From the NCBI GenBank assembly GCA_017506865.1, contig JAFCMP010000058.1, positions 124,001 to 188,000 of the forward strand: a DNA stretch of 64,000 nt, in the 5' to 3' direction. A model generated the notes under the pieces. That model saw nothing but the letters and a program-made list of their open reading frames with translations, did no database searches and was not told the origin of the DNA. Every line of letters starts with the position of its first letter. The stretch's first letter is position 1. Below are positions 35,001 to 45,368 of the stretch, in pieces. Origin of the DNA: Tribonema minus (lineage: Eukaryota > Sar > Xanthophyceae > Tribonematales > Tribonemataceae). The position numbers and the translations under genes are program-made.

Positions 35001-38000
35001 TGCGCCCGCCGCAACCGATCATAGCCATTGCCCCTCATGCTCTCATTGTCCGCCCTCACCAGCAATACCATATTCACACCGACGCTCATCACCACATGTG
35101 CTTGAAGCCCTACCGTGCATTGCCTCAGCGCTGTGCGTCGAATTCCATAGGTGGGTACATCAGCTCGCTCTGCAAGCTGCGCAGCTGGGGCATGCTGTCC
35201 GGTAATGGGCTACTGACTAATGGCACATCCATACTGGCACATCCATATGAAGCTCATCACTTGTGCTGGAAGTTTATGTGCGTACGCGCCGTGACTCTCC
35301 TCGGCCTTCACATTGCAGGTGCCCCGCAAGCTGTTCTCTGGAGGTGTTGAGCGACAACATACCAGACCCAAGCTCGTCACACGCGCTCATGGATAGCCTT
35401 GTTGTCCATGCTCTTAACGCTGTGACCACCTATAATACTAACACGAGTGCTCACATCAGGTGGTTTGCAAGCGGCGAGGCTGAACCGTGCTGTCGAGCAA
35501 TGCCTTATCCACATTGAAGCTCATCACACGAGCCTGTAGCCTATCGTGCGCATCGTGACCCTCCGCTGCCCCCTCCGCATGCGCCCACCAGGTGCTTTGC
35601 AAGCTGCTCGTAGCGTTATTGTACAAGCCCTGAGCACCGTGACCACCTGCCTACTTGCTCATCAGGTGCTGTGCAAGCTGCGCGGCTGGAGCCTGCTGTC
35701 GAGCAATGCAACATTTGTATCGAAGCTCATCACACAAGCCTATCGTGCGCACCGTCACTCTCCATTTCCCCTCCGCATGCGCCTGTCAGGTGCTGTGCAA
35801 GCTGCTCATAGCGTTATTGTACAAGCCCTGAGCACCATGACCACCTGCCTATCTGCCCATAAGATGCTGTGCAAGCTGCGCGGCTGGAGCCTGCTGTCGA
35901 GCAATGCAACATTTGTATTGAAGCTCATCACACAAGCCTATCGTGCGCACCGTCACTCTCCATTTCCCCTCCGCATGCGCCTGTCAGGTGCTGTGCAAGC
36001 TGCTCCTAGCGTTATTGTACAAGCCCTGAGCACCATGACCACCTGCCTATCTGCCCATCAGATGCTGTGCAAGCTGCGCGGCTGGAGCCTGCTGTCGAGC
36101 AATGCAACATTTGTATTGAAGCTCATCACACAAGCCTATCGTGCGCACCGTCACTCTCCGTTTCCCCTCCGCATGCGCCTGTCAGGTGCTGTGCAAGCTG
36201 CTCCTAGCGTTTTTTTTAAGCCCTGAGCACAGTGACCGCCTGCCTACTTGCTCGTCAGGTGCTGTGCAAGCTGCGCGGCTGGAGCCTGCTGTTCACGCAC
36301 CCCGAGTTGTTGAGCAATGCCACATCCATTCTGAAGCATATCACAAGCACTCATACCCTTGTTGTCCAAGCCCTGAGCTCTGTGACCACCTTCCTATGTT
36401 CCGCATGCGCCCATCAGGTGCTGTGCAAGTTGCGTGGCTGGAGCCTGCTATTCACGCACCCCGAGAGCGAGGTGAACCGCCCCGCATTCGCGCTGCTGGC
36501 GGACTCCACGTCCAAGACGGCCGTGGTGGTCGTGCGCGGGACCAACAGCCTGCAGGACATTGTTACCGACATTAAGGTGCGCGGTACTGCACGCTTCGGC
36601 TTTTGAGCGCGCGAGACATTGACAGTAACAACAGACTTGGGAATATATCTCGATGTATGCTCCGAAGTATACATACTTCTATATTCATGCATACACGTAT
36701 ATGTGGTGGTCGTGCGCGGGACCAACAGCCTGCAGGACATTGTAACTGACATCAAGGTGCGCAGTGCTGTGCGTTTCGGATTTTGTGCACGTGAGGCATT
36801 CATACTAAATGTAATCTTTGGTTTATCTGTTCATGTACACTATGAAGTATATGTACACATATGCACATGTGGTGATCGTGCATGGAATCCACAGCCTGCA
36901 GGACTGTCTCTGACATGAAGGTACGCGTCGCACTGCTTGTGTATGTCGGAAGTCGTTTCAGTGTGCGTTAACGTATACACATGTGCATCAGTGTGATTCC
37001 CAGTGGGGCGTGCAACATCATCATCGGAGAAATTTGCCGCAACAAATGTTTCAGAAGCTGTATGAAACAACTACGCCAAAAATTCAGTGTTAAATACGCA
37101 GCTGGTTCACAGTCCAGTTGTGTTTTTCTAGCTTCTTGTAGGTATTTCTTCAGCTCTTGATGATTCCAAACCACAGCTAACTGCACGAGTAAGTAACTGT
37201 TCACATTTCCACATAGACGTAGGCAAATTACTCCAAGTTTCACTCGCGTTTTAAAAAATGTTTGTGATGATATCTTGTGATGGATTAAACCTGCAGTTTC
37301 CGATGTTCAGTTAAATTGTGTTTTCCCAATCGTCAGCATTTCACGATGTGTCAGGCACAATCTTTCCAAAAAAATCATAGAGGACAAACAATGGTAATGA
37401 GAAAAAAAAATCTCGAAATGTTAGCGTTTGACTTTGTTTCAGACACAACAACAAGAAACTCACAATAAAAAAAGACAAAAACAAAATTTCTCCCCAACTC
37501 TTGGACTTTCTTTTCACTTTTTTTTTCAGACACAACACCTCCAAGAAATAGAGCAGAACAGAACCTGTTGCGACAAGAATGAAACAGATCAGGAGAGAAC
37601 TGTCAATTACGATACCTTCACAAGCAACATGCGAAATTGACGATCAAACATTTCAAGTGTCAGGCCCTGCTATTGTGCTGTCTGCTCGACTAGTGGTCTG
37701 ATTTACAACAAGACCAGACTGTTGTCGCATGCATACATGCGAACTTTTCAGCTGGTGCCGCATCAGTTAAATTTCTGCCGTCACACATACGTACACCCTC
37801 AGCCTGCAGCAAAATAGCCGCAATTATTAAGGTGCCAGGCGCTGCAGGGTTCACTTGTCGTGCACATCTGAGGTTGTTCCAAGGGCCACTGTATAAATGT
37901 GTCTGATGGTCATGCAAACAATGCACATTTCATCAACCGTTGCATGGCTGGTCCCTGGGGGTCCCTTGCCCCCTTCTTTCGGAGGCAAAAAGGTGGGGCT

Positions 38001-41000
38001 TCCTTGTATGAATGTATCTGATGGTGATTAAAGAAACAGCATGCACGGCGTTGCCAACGGTGCACAGGTGTGCCATTTGGCAAGGCTCGGCAGCTGTGCC
38101 CGCACGAGGCAGTCACAGAAGCGCAACTCAGACGGGCATTGTTGCAGGACTACACCACTGACAGAAAGGCTATCAATTGCAGCTGCTCCAGCGCCGCACA
38201 CACCGCATGCTGCTCCTACCTGTACCGGCAGCAGCCCGACAACACGTCACTGCTCAAGAGATCTACCCTAGTGCATCGCCGCTCATCACCTGTTGCCACT
38301 TTGTGCCCCCTGCTGCTCGTCTCTCTTTGCGTCAACCTGTGCGCAGCACACGCCCATTGCGTTCCCGTCACCGGACACGGGGCACACAAGCAGCGGCGCG
38401 CGCGGCGGCCTCCAGGCGAGCAGGGGCATGGCCAGCAGCGCTCAGTGGATACGGCAGGAGGTATGTATGTATGCACTGTCTATGGGATGAGTGTATATTT
38501 GTCAAGACACGCGCCAGCTGCACAAAGCTGCGCGGACCCAGCAAGCGTCGCACGTGGCAGTGCGGCCAGGAAGCCTGTTTCAGCACATGCAGCATGTGGT
38601 GCGCTGTCTGGGCAGCGGTGCATCAGTGATACCACAGGACACGTGCATGTACAGCATGTACGCGCTGTCTGCAGGGGCATGGCCATCAACGCCCAGTCAA
38701 CGAAGTTTGCAATGAACCAGCCGTCATGTGCGCAATGCACACTGTCTGCGGGATGCACGTGGGCAAGCACTCGCAGCCTGCGGCAAACAACCATGCACGT
38801 GTGGGACGCAAGTCAACAGCAGCTCAGCTGATGTATCACGGGCTTCAACACAGTAAAAACAACAAGCCCAAACCCAAGGCTGGATGAATCAAATTAATAA
38901 ATGGAAAGAGCTTTATCCATTAAATGTGCCAACAGCAAACCAAAATTTGTCACCACCAGAAGTTGTTAATCAACAGGTATTAGTACTGATAGCTGATGTC
39001 TCTTCTCAACACCTCTGCTGCTTGAAACTACCCCCCGCAGGTGGAGCCGATGCTACAGCTGCTCCACCTGACAGGCCACAAGATCATCCTCACGGGTCAC
39101 TCCCTTGGCGCCGGCGTTTCCTCCCTGCTCGGAGCGCTGCTGCGGCCCGTTTTTCCCGACGTCCTCGTGCTCGGGCTCGCAACGCCCGCCTGCTGCAGCG
39201 CTCAACTCGCGGACGCGTGCAGGGACTTTGTCACCACCGTCGTGCTGGTGAGTCGCCGTGCTATGTTTGTTGAAGGCACAAGTTGCGTGAGCACATTTTG
39301 CCCATCATGCAGGCTTGGGGTACTCCAGAGGCACTGGTTCGGCGTCTTGAATTTATGCGGACTGCCGTGTCTGGCGGTATTTGCCTGCCGCAACGCCTGG
39401 GTCGCCGACGCTGTCACCACCACAGCGTTGATGATGCGTGTTGCATATGCATATTCTGCTGACTACCCTTTCAGTCTGCACTACCATCACCGCGCATGTA
39501 TCAGCAGTGCTCAACTCAGCGGTAGCTAGTGCAGCGACTGCCCATTCACGGCCGCCCTGTGCGGCGAACAGACTCCTGCTGCCATGCTGCCCTGCAGTGT
39601 GCCTGAATTCACAGCAAAGCGAACATCATGTCCAGCGCCTATTGAGTGCTGGCGTTGTTGACGAGACAGTGCCTGTTCATGCTAACCGACTGGCCGGTGC
39701 TGCAGCAGTTGCGAGCCTCCTCTTGCTGGGCTGCGCCAGGCAAAGAGTGATGCAGTCTGCTTGTTGCACGCGCTGCTGCTCTTCCAGTAGTCTGGTAATT
39801 CTTTTGACTCTCAGGCCGTCTATTGTAGGGACAAATAGTGCCATTTAGAATGGATTGGGCGTCGCCGCATTGAGCCCGCGCCATCCAAACGTCAGCAAAT
39901 CTGCGCCTTGTCGCCTCAATGAGTCTTTGCTTTTCAAATAAAAATTGCGTCGCCTGATGTTTGTCGTTTTGAGGCAATCTGCGGCGAAGTCCAGGTTACT
40001 AACCTTCGACGCTGGCTTGGCCAAAAAGGGGGCGTTTGGGCCCCAAATTCTCCACGTCAGTGTGAATGCCACAAAAGACGGTCTCACAGACCCATTCCCC
40101 AGCAAGTCGTACCGCGGACAGCCTTCACGACTTGGCTTCCTATGCTGATGCGAGCATTTATTTAGCATTTCACATAAAAGTATTATTTTATGAGCGCTGT
40201 TCAGCGATCGGAATTGGCCAATGGCCGGCCCGAGAGCGGCGCATGTGACTGCGCTGCTCGGTTGTGTTATAACAAGTTATGTTTATTTAGGCCATTTTCT
40301 GTTTTTTCTATCAATTCCGGCGGCGCTGACATTTTCATAAGCTACATAACCACAGAAAGGTCAATAACTTCATGGGGGAATTTTGTGTATATGAACTGGA
40401 GCTGATGTAACCCCACAATGAATATTTGACATGTGCTGATCGCTGCGCCGCGTGCGTTGCGCCTCGCAGCACGACGACGTGATCCCACGCCTCACGCCCG
40501 GTAACGTGGGCGGCCTGCTCGTGGAGCTCACGAACGAGGAGAAGGAGTGGGAGGGAAACTTCAGCGGTACGTTGCAGTTGAACAAGCCGCAGTCACGGTT
40601 GAAGTAAACCTGATGCGTAGAGGAGGGTGGGGCGTTAGTGGATGCCCTTGGTGTATCTGTTGCAACATTCCTCTTGAAGTGCAGTACTTCATAGGCGTTG
40701 CTGATTGCCAGCAGCATCTGTGGCACACCCACATGGGATTTGTCTGCATCGGTGCTTGCGGTGGAAGACTGCGAGCACCAGCCCTAATAAAAACTGTGCC
40801 TTGTGAGCAGTCTTGAGATGCGAGCCTCAAAGTGCTTTAATTCAGGGCTTTGACCAATCATAAGCAAATGCCCGCAGTAGCGAACGTGGTGATGCAACTT
40901 GAAACTCACGCTGCTCTAGCCTTGACCCAGCCTGAACTGTGATGGTGACATGCGGCACTTCGACGACGCTGCGGCAGCGCACCATAGTGCCGCGGCTAAC

Positions 41001-44000
41001 GAGGCGCGTCTGCGCCTGCCGCTCTAACAATGCTCTTTTCATCCCAGGCTGCATAATGCCACCATCTCACATACTGCCCAACGCTGATCCTGCGTCTGAC
41101 TCACTCACTCACTCACTTGCATCTCTGGTGTTGCTGCGGCGCAGAGGACTGGAACGCCGTCGTGGCGCGCGCCAAGGGGTTCTGGGCGCCGCGCTACAGA
41201 ACGGGGGCCATGCGCCCGGCGCCGGTATCCCCCACGCCAGGTAATTTTGCACTGCGAGCTTTGATGGAAAAAGGCCTCGTTTTTCCTTGTGCCTGCTGTG
41301 AATCAAGTTGAGATCTGCCATCTGCTTTTGAGTACTGGACAGTGCCAAGGCTGGAGATGTGAAATGGATCGTGCGAAACACTTTGCTGGATACAATCAAA
41401 GCAGGGAAATTCACGAGCAGGGGCGCATGGTGCGTGCTTGTCGTCAGACACCGAGAACAGGACAATGAGCCTGTGTTGCCGCCTCGCACACAGGCCATGC
41501 GTGACAGCAGTGGTAAGCAGATTGCTGCTGGCGCTGCGGCCTAGCTCACAGCTGCCAGCTGGTGAATAACTTGAAGCATTTTTCGAGACAAGGGAGCATG
41601 CACGTCAAAAAACCTGCAGCATGCGCTTTACTTGCTTTCTTACATGTTGGGGCTTTGATGATTTTTACTCGTTGGAAAATGTGCCCCCTGCTCGCACGCA
41701 GCCATCGCCTCTGTGGAGGCCGCACACGACAACGCCAGCGCCGGCGCCGCTGACAGCAGCGAGCCTGCCGCCAGCGACAAAGAAACGCAGTTGGTGCCCG
41801 CCAGTCCCGGCGGCAGCGCGGCAGCGGCGGCGCCGACTGAGCAGGCGCCGAGCGCTGCTGCTGCGGCGACGAGCCGCATCGCCGCCGGCGCCATGGGCCT
41901 CGCGTCGAGCTTCAAGAAGAAGGTGGCGGCGGTCGGCACGCCGTCGGGGGCGGCGACGACCACGTGGGTAACCCTAGGGCTAGGGATAGAGTTTGGAATG
42001 GAGTTGGGGCTGTAGTTTGGGTTAGGGCCAGGAATTGGAAGTGAGTGTTCTGATAGCATTTGGCGCTGCCTGATCCTGCCCGAAGATATGGTTGGTGTTA
42101 CATAAGATGATGATGATGGGCTCTCAAGACTTGGATATGTTAGCGTTGTAGGCTGAAGCCATATGTTTTTGATGCATTGCCGATCCCAGGTATGTTGCTG
42201 CGTGCGCACCACTCTGTCGCTAGGCGTAAACCTAACCCTGGCCCTGATCTCAAAGTCTGAAGGGGGCGCCGCATTCGGTGCCACGAGGCGGTATTTCCTG
42301 TCGGGCGCTTCGGGTGAAGCCGGTTCATCTGCGCAGCGTTCGCAATCGCTCGTCATAAACGCCACCGCTGCTTCCGCATGGTCCTAGAATGAGCGGCTCA
42401 CTGCACCCACATCTCATCGCCAATACCCCCTAATGTCCATTGATATGTGCCGTCTGCGTCATGATCTGAGAGTCGCAAACACCACAACGTCCATTCGTTT
42501 GTGCCGTCATGATTTCAGAGCCCCCCCCGCACCCGCCTCCTACGAGGGCCCCACGGACGTCAAGGCGACGGCGGCGGCGGCAGCAGCTGCGCCGCCGCCC
42601 GTGCCGCCGCGCCCGCTGCCGCCCATGTTTGTGCCCGGCAAGGTCGTGCACATCTACTCGTACATGGGCACGTACAGGGCGGCGCTGGTGCCCGCGGACC
42701 ACTCGTCGCTGCGCCGCATCGAGGTGAGCCGCTGCAGCAGCGCTCAGCCCTAGCCCCAACCCTAAGTAGGGCGAGCTTGTCGGCTGCGTTGTTCGGGCGC
42801 GGCGCGCAAATGCGCTCCAAGGCCCCGCGTCTTGTGTGCTTCAGGCGCTGTGCCAGCATCACGGTGCGCCGCATGAGCTGTCGCAGTAGCGCTCAGCCCT
42901 ATCCCTAACCCTAGGGCGAGCGTGTCGTGTGCGTTGTTCGGGCGCGGCGCGCAAAATGCCCCTCGCTTCAAGGCCCCGTGTTTTGTGTGCTGAAGGCGCT
43001 GTGCTAGCATCACGCTGCGCCGCATCGAGGTGAGCCGTCGCAGCAGCGCTCAGCCCTAGCCCTAACCCTAGGGCAAGTGTGTCGTGTGCGTTGTTCGGGC
43101 GCGGCGCTCAAAATCTACCCTGACCCCAAGGCCTCACGTTTTTTGTGCTGTAAGCGGCCGTGTCAGCATCGTCTGCTTCCTGAGGACAAGAGAGCGAGAA
43201 GCGAACTAATTACATGCCCCTTCACATCTAGCATTAGCATTCGTAGCTCTACCTATGAACAGTACTCAAATCATCAAAGTTCCGTCACCTGTTGCAACGC
43301 TGTTGCCAATTTGCGTTATCTTGTCATCATGAAAGCGTGAGTCATCTAAGTATATGAGCGCTGCTGCTCCCTGCACCTCCGTTAACTGGCATATTGCAGC
43401 TTGTGTCCAATGGCATCATCTCGCCGTTGTTGGTTTTCGTCAAATGTAAACTTCGAAGTGCAGACATCGGAGCATACACCTCAAAGTACACTGATCTCAG
43501 CACTGCTGCTCATTCCATGCCGCAGGTGTACGCCAACTGCGTCCAGGACCACAGCGCCGCCACGTACTACAACGCGCTGTGCGAGGTGAAGGACGCACGC
43601 GCAGCTGTTGCTGCTGGCCGCACGCCGCCGCAGTGGGTGCCCTTCGACGCCAGCGATAAGTGCCAGGTGATCCTTCACGATGATTAACGAATTGCTACTT
43701 CAAGGCAGCTTTATGTAGTTGATCGCACCGTATGCATTGTTCAATTCATGAGCGATGATTGCAGTGCAGTTGCTGCGGGCCGCGCGCCGCCGCAGTGGGC
43801 GCCCTTCGACGCCAGCGACAAGTGCCAGGTGATTTCTCATGGACATATCAAAACAGTGCTTGCTGACACTGCGATAGGTGCACTTCGATCACTTCGTGAA
43901 CATCACATCATGGTGATTCATCTATTCATGTTCGTGTTTGCGGCGCAATTGTCGCTGCGGGCCGCGCGCCGTGCAGCGGGTGCCGTGTGACATCAGCGAC

Positions 44001-45368
44001 GGGTGTCAGACGATGCTCCACGAAAACCACCATGTAAAATATGTTTCATACAGTATGCATTCAAGGTTCATGAACTGTGCAGTGCGAGAGTGCCAGCGCT
44101 CGTTATGCAACCACATCTGCTGTTGATCACTGCCGCTCGTCGATCATGGCAACTACCCCTAGGACTGACTCGCCGACAATTTGTTGTGCTCCTGCTACCC
44201 CCCCCCCCCCCCCCTCCCCCACCCTCGGCAGTGCTGCGATTCAGACTTCACGTGGGCCAGCACCAGCAGCAGCAAGGCGCAGGGGTTCCGCGACCGACAC
44301 AACTGCAGGAAGTGCGGCGCACTGGTAAGGGCACTGGTAGCTGCAATGCGATGATCTCGACTTGGAGTGCACGATGCAGCAGCTTCTTGACACGTAGTGT
44401 TGCGCCAGAAGCAGCGCTAGCAGTGGAACACTGTCCTTTTGGCACAATACTGTCCAACAGCAGAGCAGGGCTGCCACTGCTGCTTTGGTGTACCCTCTCA
44501 GGAAGCACAATCGCTAGCAAGAGCTCCAAGAATGGCTTGCAAGTGGAAAATGTCACTCACTGGACAGGACTATCAAGCGCTCAGTTGGCAGCGGCGTTGC
44601 AGCTGCATTGTGCCTTGCACCCCAAAGCCACTTCGCTGACAGTCTGCACTTCATACTACACCTACTGACTAGCTAGGCTATTGCGACGCCGCAAGCACAG
44701 GAATAAGACATGGCATGACATTATTCCCGAATCTGAACTCACAAGTGCAAGTCTCGAGGGTCATCAAATGACAGCGGAGCGTTGTCACGTTTTGTCCCGA
44801 CCCACAGGCAGAATAAACTTAGGCGAGTGGTATGCAGCTCGCAAGCAGCATAGACTGTGTTTAACCATGGCGCATACTATAGCTAGCACACAACACCTGT
44901 GCAGCTTTGTGGCTTCGCTCTGCGGGTGCGCGGCCGTTGCTCGTGCCATGAATTGGAACTATCAGCGCACACTTCCATTTAGCTACAGTAGCTTCATTCT
45001 AGCAGCCTGCTCGTTCTTGTTTGGCGGCCAAGCGGCAGCCTTTTCAATAGCGCACTGATCTGCCCACATGACAGGAGCAAGTCTGACGTGTCGTGCACTA
45101 CTGTACGAGCGTTGCTGCACACGTGCACAACCCTTGCTCGGCTCTTAGGGTTTTGGTCCACAGTGAAACCTGCTGTCATTTGACTTGTGCCGATACACAC
45201 ACGAGACAGGAGCAACATTGATGTATTGTGCGCTGCCAATCGCATGTTGCTCTGCAGGTGTGCGGCCCCTGCTCGAGCCACAGCAAGGCGCTGCCCACGC
45301 TGGGCATCACCACGCCCGTGCGCATCTGCGACCGCTGCTACCACTCGCACCTCCACTACGTGTCCTAG
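26080..45368 (+). CDS. FYVE - class 3 lipase - FYVE protein, 21 exons, about 946 residues
   Basis: Exons: 26080-26237, 27400-27563, 28597-28746, 29410-29579, 30225-30381, 30731-30813, 31260-31323, 32004-32056, 32651-32705, 33663-33850, 34584-34697, 36418-36576, 38347-38460, 39041-39247, 40470-40566, 41145-41240, 41702-41963, 42519-42723, 43526-43666, 44232-44324, 45258-45368. All phases agree and the lengths sum to 947 codons including TAG. Residues about 215-294 form a FYVE-like finger (CNACARPF, RHHCRHCG, RVCSGC). Residues about 452-845 are an alpha/beta-hydrolase of the class 3 lipase type: RGTNSLQDIVTDIK (oxyanion loop), GHSLG (nucleophile Ser about 564), DDVIPRL (Asp about 615), and a likely His in QDHSAATYYNAL. 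Residues about 868-946 are a second FYVE finger. The family hydrolyses acylglycerols or phospholipids; FYVE fingers would place it on PI3P membranes, by inference. No signal peptide. One intron (after 29579) appears to use a GC donor. The ATG at 26080 gives MEEEKKEEQD and is the first in frame. Confidence 0.88.
27620..28140 (+). repeat. Array of 84-nt cassette-like copies of exon 27400-27563
   Basis: The 3' half of exon 27400-27563 (GGGGACGCGCGATGACATAC to CTGCCTGCTGAAG) is repeated at 27623-27706, 27771-27854 and 27915-27998. Each copy is exactly 84 nt, preceded by AAGCAG and followed by GTGAGA or GTGCGA, and open in the phase set by the upstream exon. Each would add 28 residues ending in QQLLPVLPAE or QQLLPVLPSE. 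A fifth copy (about 28069-28150) is decayed. Intervening sequences of about 60 bases (GTTGGTCAGCAACCGCTGT) are repeated as well; the period is about 143-148. Confidence 0.8.
28854..28908 (+). repeat. Donor-side copy of exon 28597-28746
   Basis: GGGGGTGGTCGGACGGGCCT, GTGGAGCTCGTCCACCCGTC and AGCAAAGGTAC match the exon end and donor at 28699-28750, about 158 bases upstream. The flanking intron (CATTTNCATGAAAGTCCACA-like) is repeated too. No acceptor precedes the copy. Confidence 0.75.
30225..30813 (+). other. First FYVE-like zinc finger (exons 30225-30381, 30731-30813)
   Basis: Cysteine pairs are CNAC, the RHHCRHCG core followed by FCHDH, and RVCSGC after the intron. The R-H-H-C-R core is the FYVE phosphoinositide-binding signature. 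The N-terminal WxxD motif is not evident (NADSC instead), and the fourth ligand pair uses CHDH, so lipid specificity may be relaxed or the domain may be a FYVE-related variant. Confidence 0.8.
32615..32650 (+). promoter_or_regulatory. Poly-C polypyrimidine tract at a 3' splice site
   Basis: C15, AATG, C13 and then TCAG precede exon 32651-32705. Comparable tracts precede exons 9437 (C12 at 9406-9417), 13572 (C10), 33663 (C18 at 33620-33637) and 44232 (C17 at 44198-44214). They act where the U-rich tract of other eukaryotes would be. Confidence 0.6.
35150..36417 (+). repeat. 198-bp tandem array of acceptor-side copies of lipase exon 36418
   Basis: The exon start GTGCTGTGCAAGCTGCGCGG, continuing CTGGAGCCTGCTG, is repeated about eight times upstream of the true exon, usually after TCAG or CAG. 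Between about 35741 and 36137 the period is exactly 198 (anchor TATCGTGCGCACCGTCACTC at 35741, 35939 and 36137) and the copies are nearly identical, so this part is recent. Older, diverged copies lie near 35155, 35457 and 35590. None has a donor after the copied segment, so they would act as decoy acceptors and not as full exons. Confidence 0.85.
36700..36930 (+). repeat. Two donor-side copies of lipase exon 36418-36576
   Basis: GTGGTGGTCGTGCGCGGGAC, CAACAGCCTGCAGGACATTG and ATCAAGGTGCGC recur at 36701-36765 with two changes, and at 36866-36925 with more (GTGATCGTGCATGGAATCCA, and a deletion). The repeated piece encodes the oxyanion-loop motif RGTNSLQD and includes the donor. Copies decay with distance from the real exon. 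Confidence 0.8.
37080..37660. other. AT-rich island within the lipase gene intron
   Basis: This stretch of the intron 36577-38346 is clearly richer in A and T than its surroundings, with A and T runs (GAGAAAAAAAAATC, CACTTTTTTTTTCAG) and a repeated TTTCAGACACAACA (about 37437 and 37527). No frame or terminal repeats are recognised. It may be an inserted element. Confidence 0.4.
41968..42030. repeat. Telomere-like tract after a donor
   Basis: AACCCTAGGGCTAGGGATAG and GTTTGGGTTAGGGCC follow the donor at 41964. Both orientations of the CCCTAA-like unit occur within 60 bases. It is an intronic interstitial tract. Confidence 0.55.
42715..43180 (+). repeat. Exon-end/intron triplication with telomere-like cores
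   Basis: Three units of about 145-155 bp start at 42715, about 42866 and about 43012. Each has the exon end CTGCGCCGCATCGAG (altered in the second), a donor-like GTGAGCCG, GCAGCAGCGCTCAGCCCTA, CCCTAACCCTAGGGC, TGTGCGTTGTTCGGGCGCGG and AAGGCCCCG. The first unit holds the true end of exon 42519-42723. The telomere-like segment is part of the repeated unit. Confidence 0.8.
43526..45368 (+). other. C-terminal FYVE finger (exons 43526-45368)
   Basis: The finger runs from WVPFDASDKCQ across two introns: CCDSDFTW, RDRHNCRKCGAL, VCGPCSSH and VRICDRCY, ending six residues before the stop. The W-x3-D start, RHNCR core and RICDRC end are closer to canonical FYVE than the first finger. It is the more likely PI3P-binding module. 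Confidence 0.85.
43764..44015 (+). repeat. Two donor-side copies of exon 43526-43666
   Basis: GCTGCGGGCCGCGCGCCGCC and CCCTTCGACGCCAGCGACAA, ending TGCCAGGTGATT, recur at about 43768-43834. A more decayed version (GCCGTGTGACATCAGCGACG, TGTCAGACGATGC) lies at about 43949-44014. The first copy is close to intact but not a multiple of three from its nearest AG. Repeated intron pieces (TTCATG, GATGATT) flank them. Confidence 0.75.

Larger units (their letters stand above)
36418..40566 (+). other. Class 3 lipase catalytic core (exons 36418-40566)
   Basis: The four exons encode the strand and oxyanion motif TAVVVVRGTNSLQD, the lid-region segment RGMASSAQWIRQE, the nucleophile elbow ILTGHSLGAGVSSL, LGLATPACCS, and DDVIPRL. 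Order and spacing fit plant and fungal class 3 lipases and diacylglycerol lipases. The His of the triad would come later, probably in the exon at 43526. All three expected catalytic residues appear present. Confidence 0.85.

Noticed and set aside
35546..36226. 226-codon open frame with internal repeats
   Set aside because: It exists because the repeat period of 198 is a multiple of three; the units are intronic copies of the lipase exon start.
35741..36334. CRISPR-like direct repeats
   Set aside because: The units are contiguous 198-bp copies containing exon sequence, with no short repeat/unique spacer structure, in a eukaryotic intron.
39845..40168. Minus-strand 107-codon frame in a lipase intron
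   Set aside because: No recognisable domain; probably chance or an old insertion.
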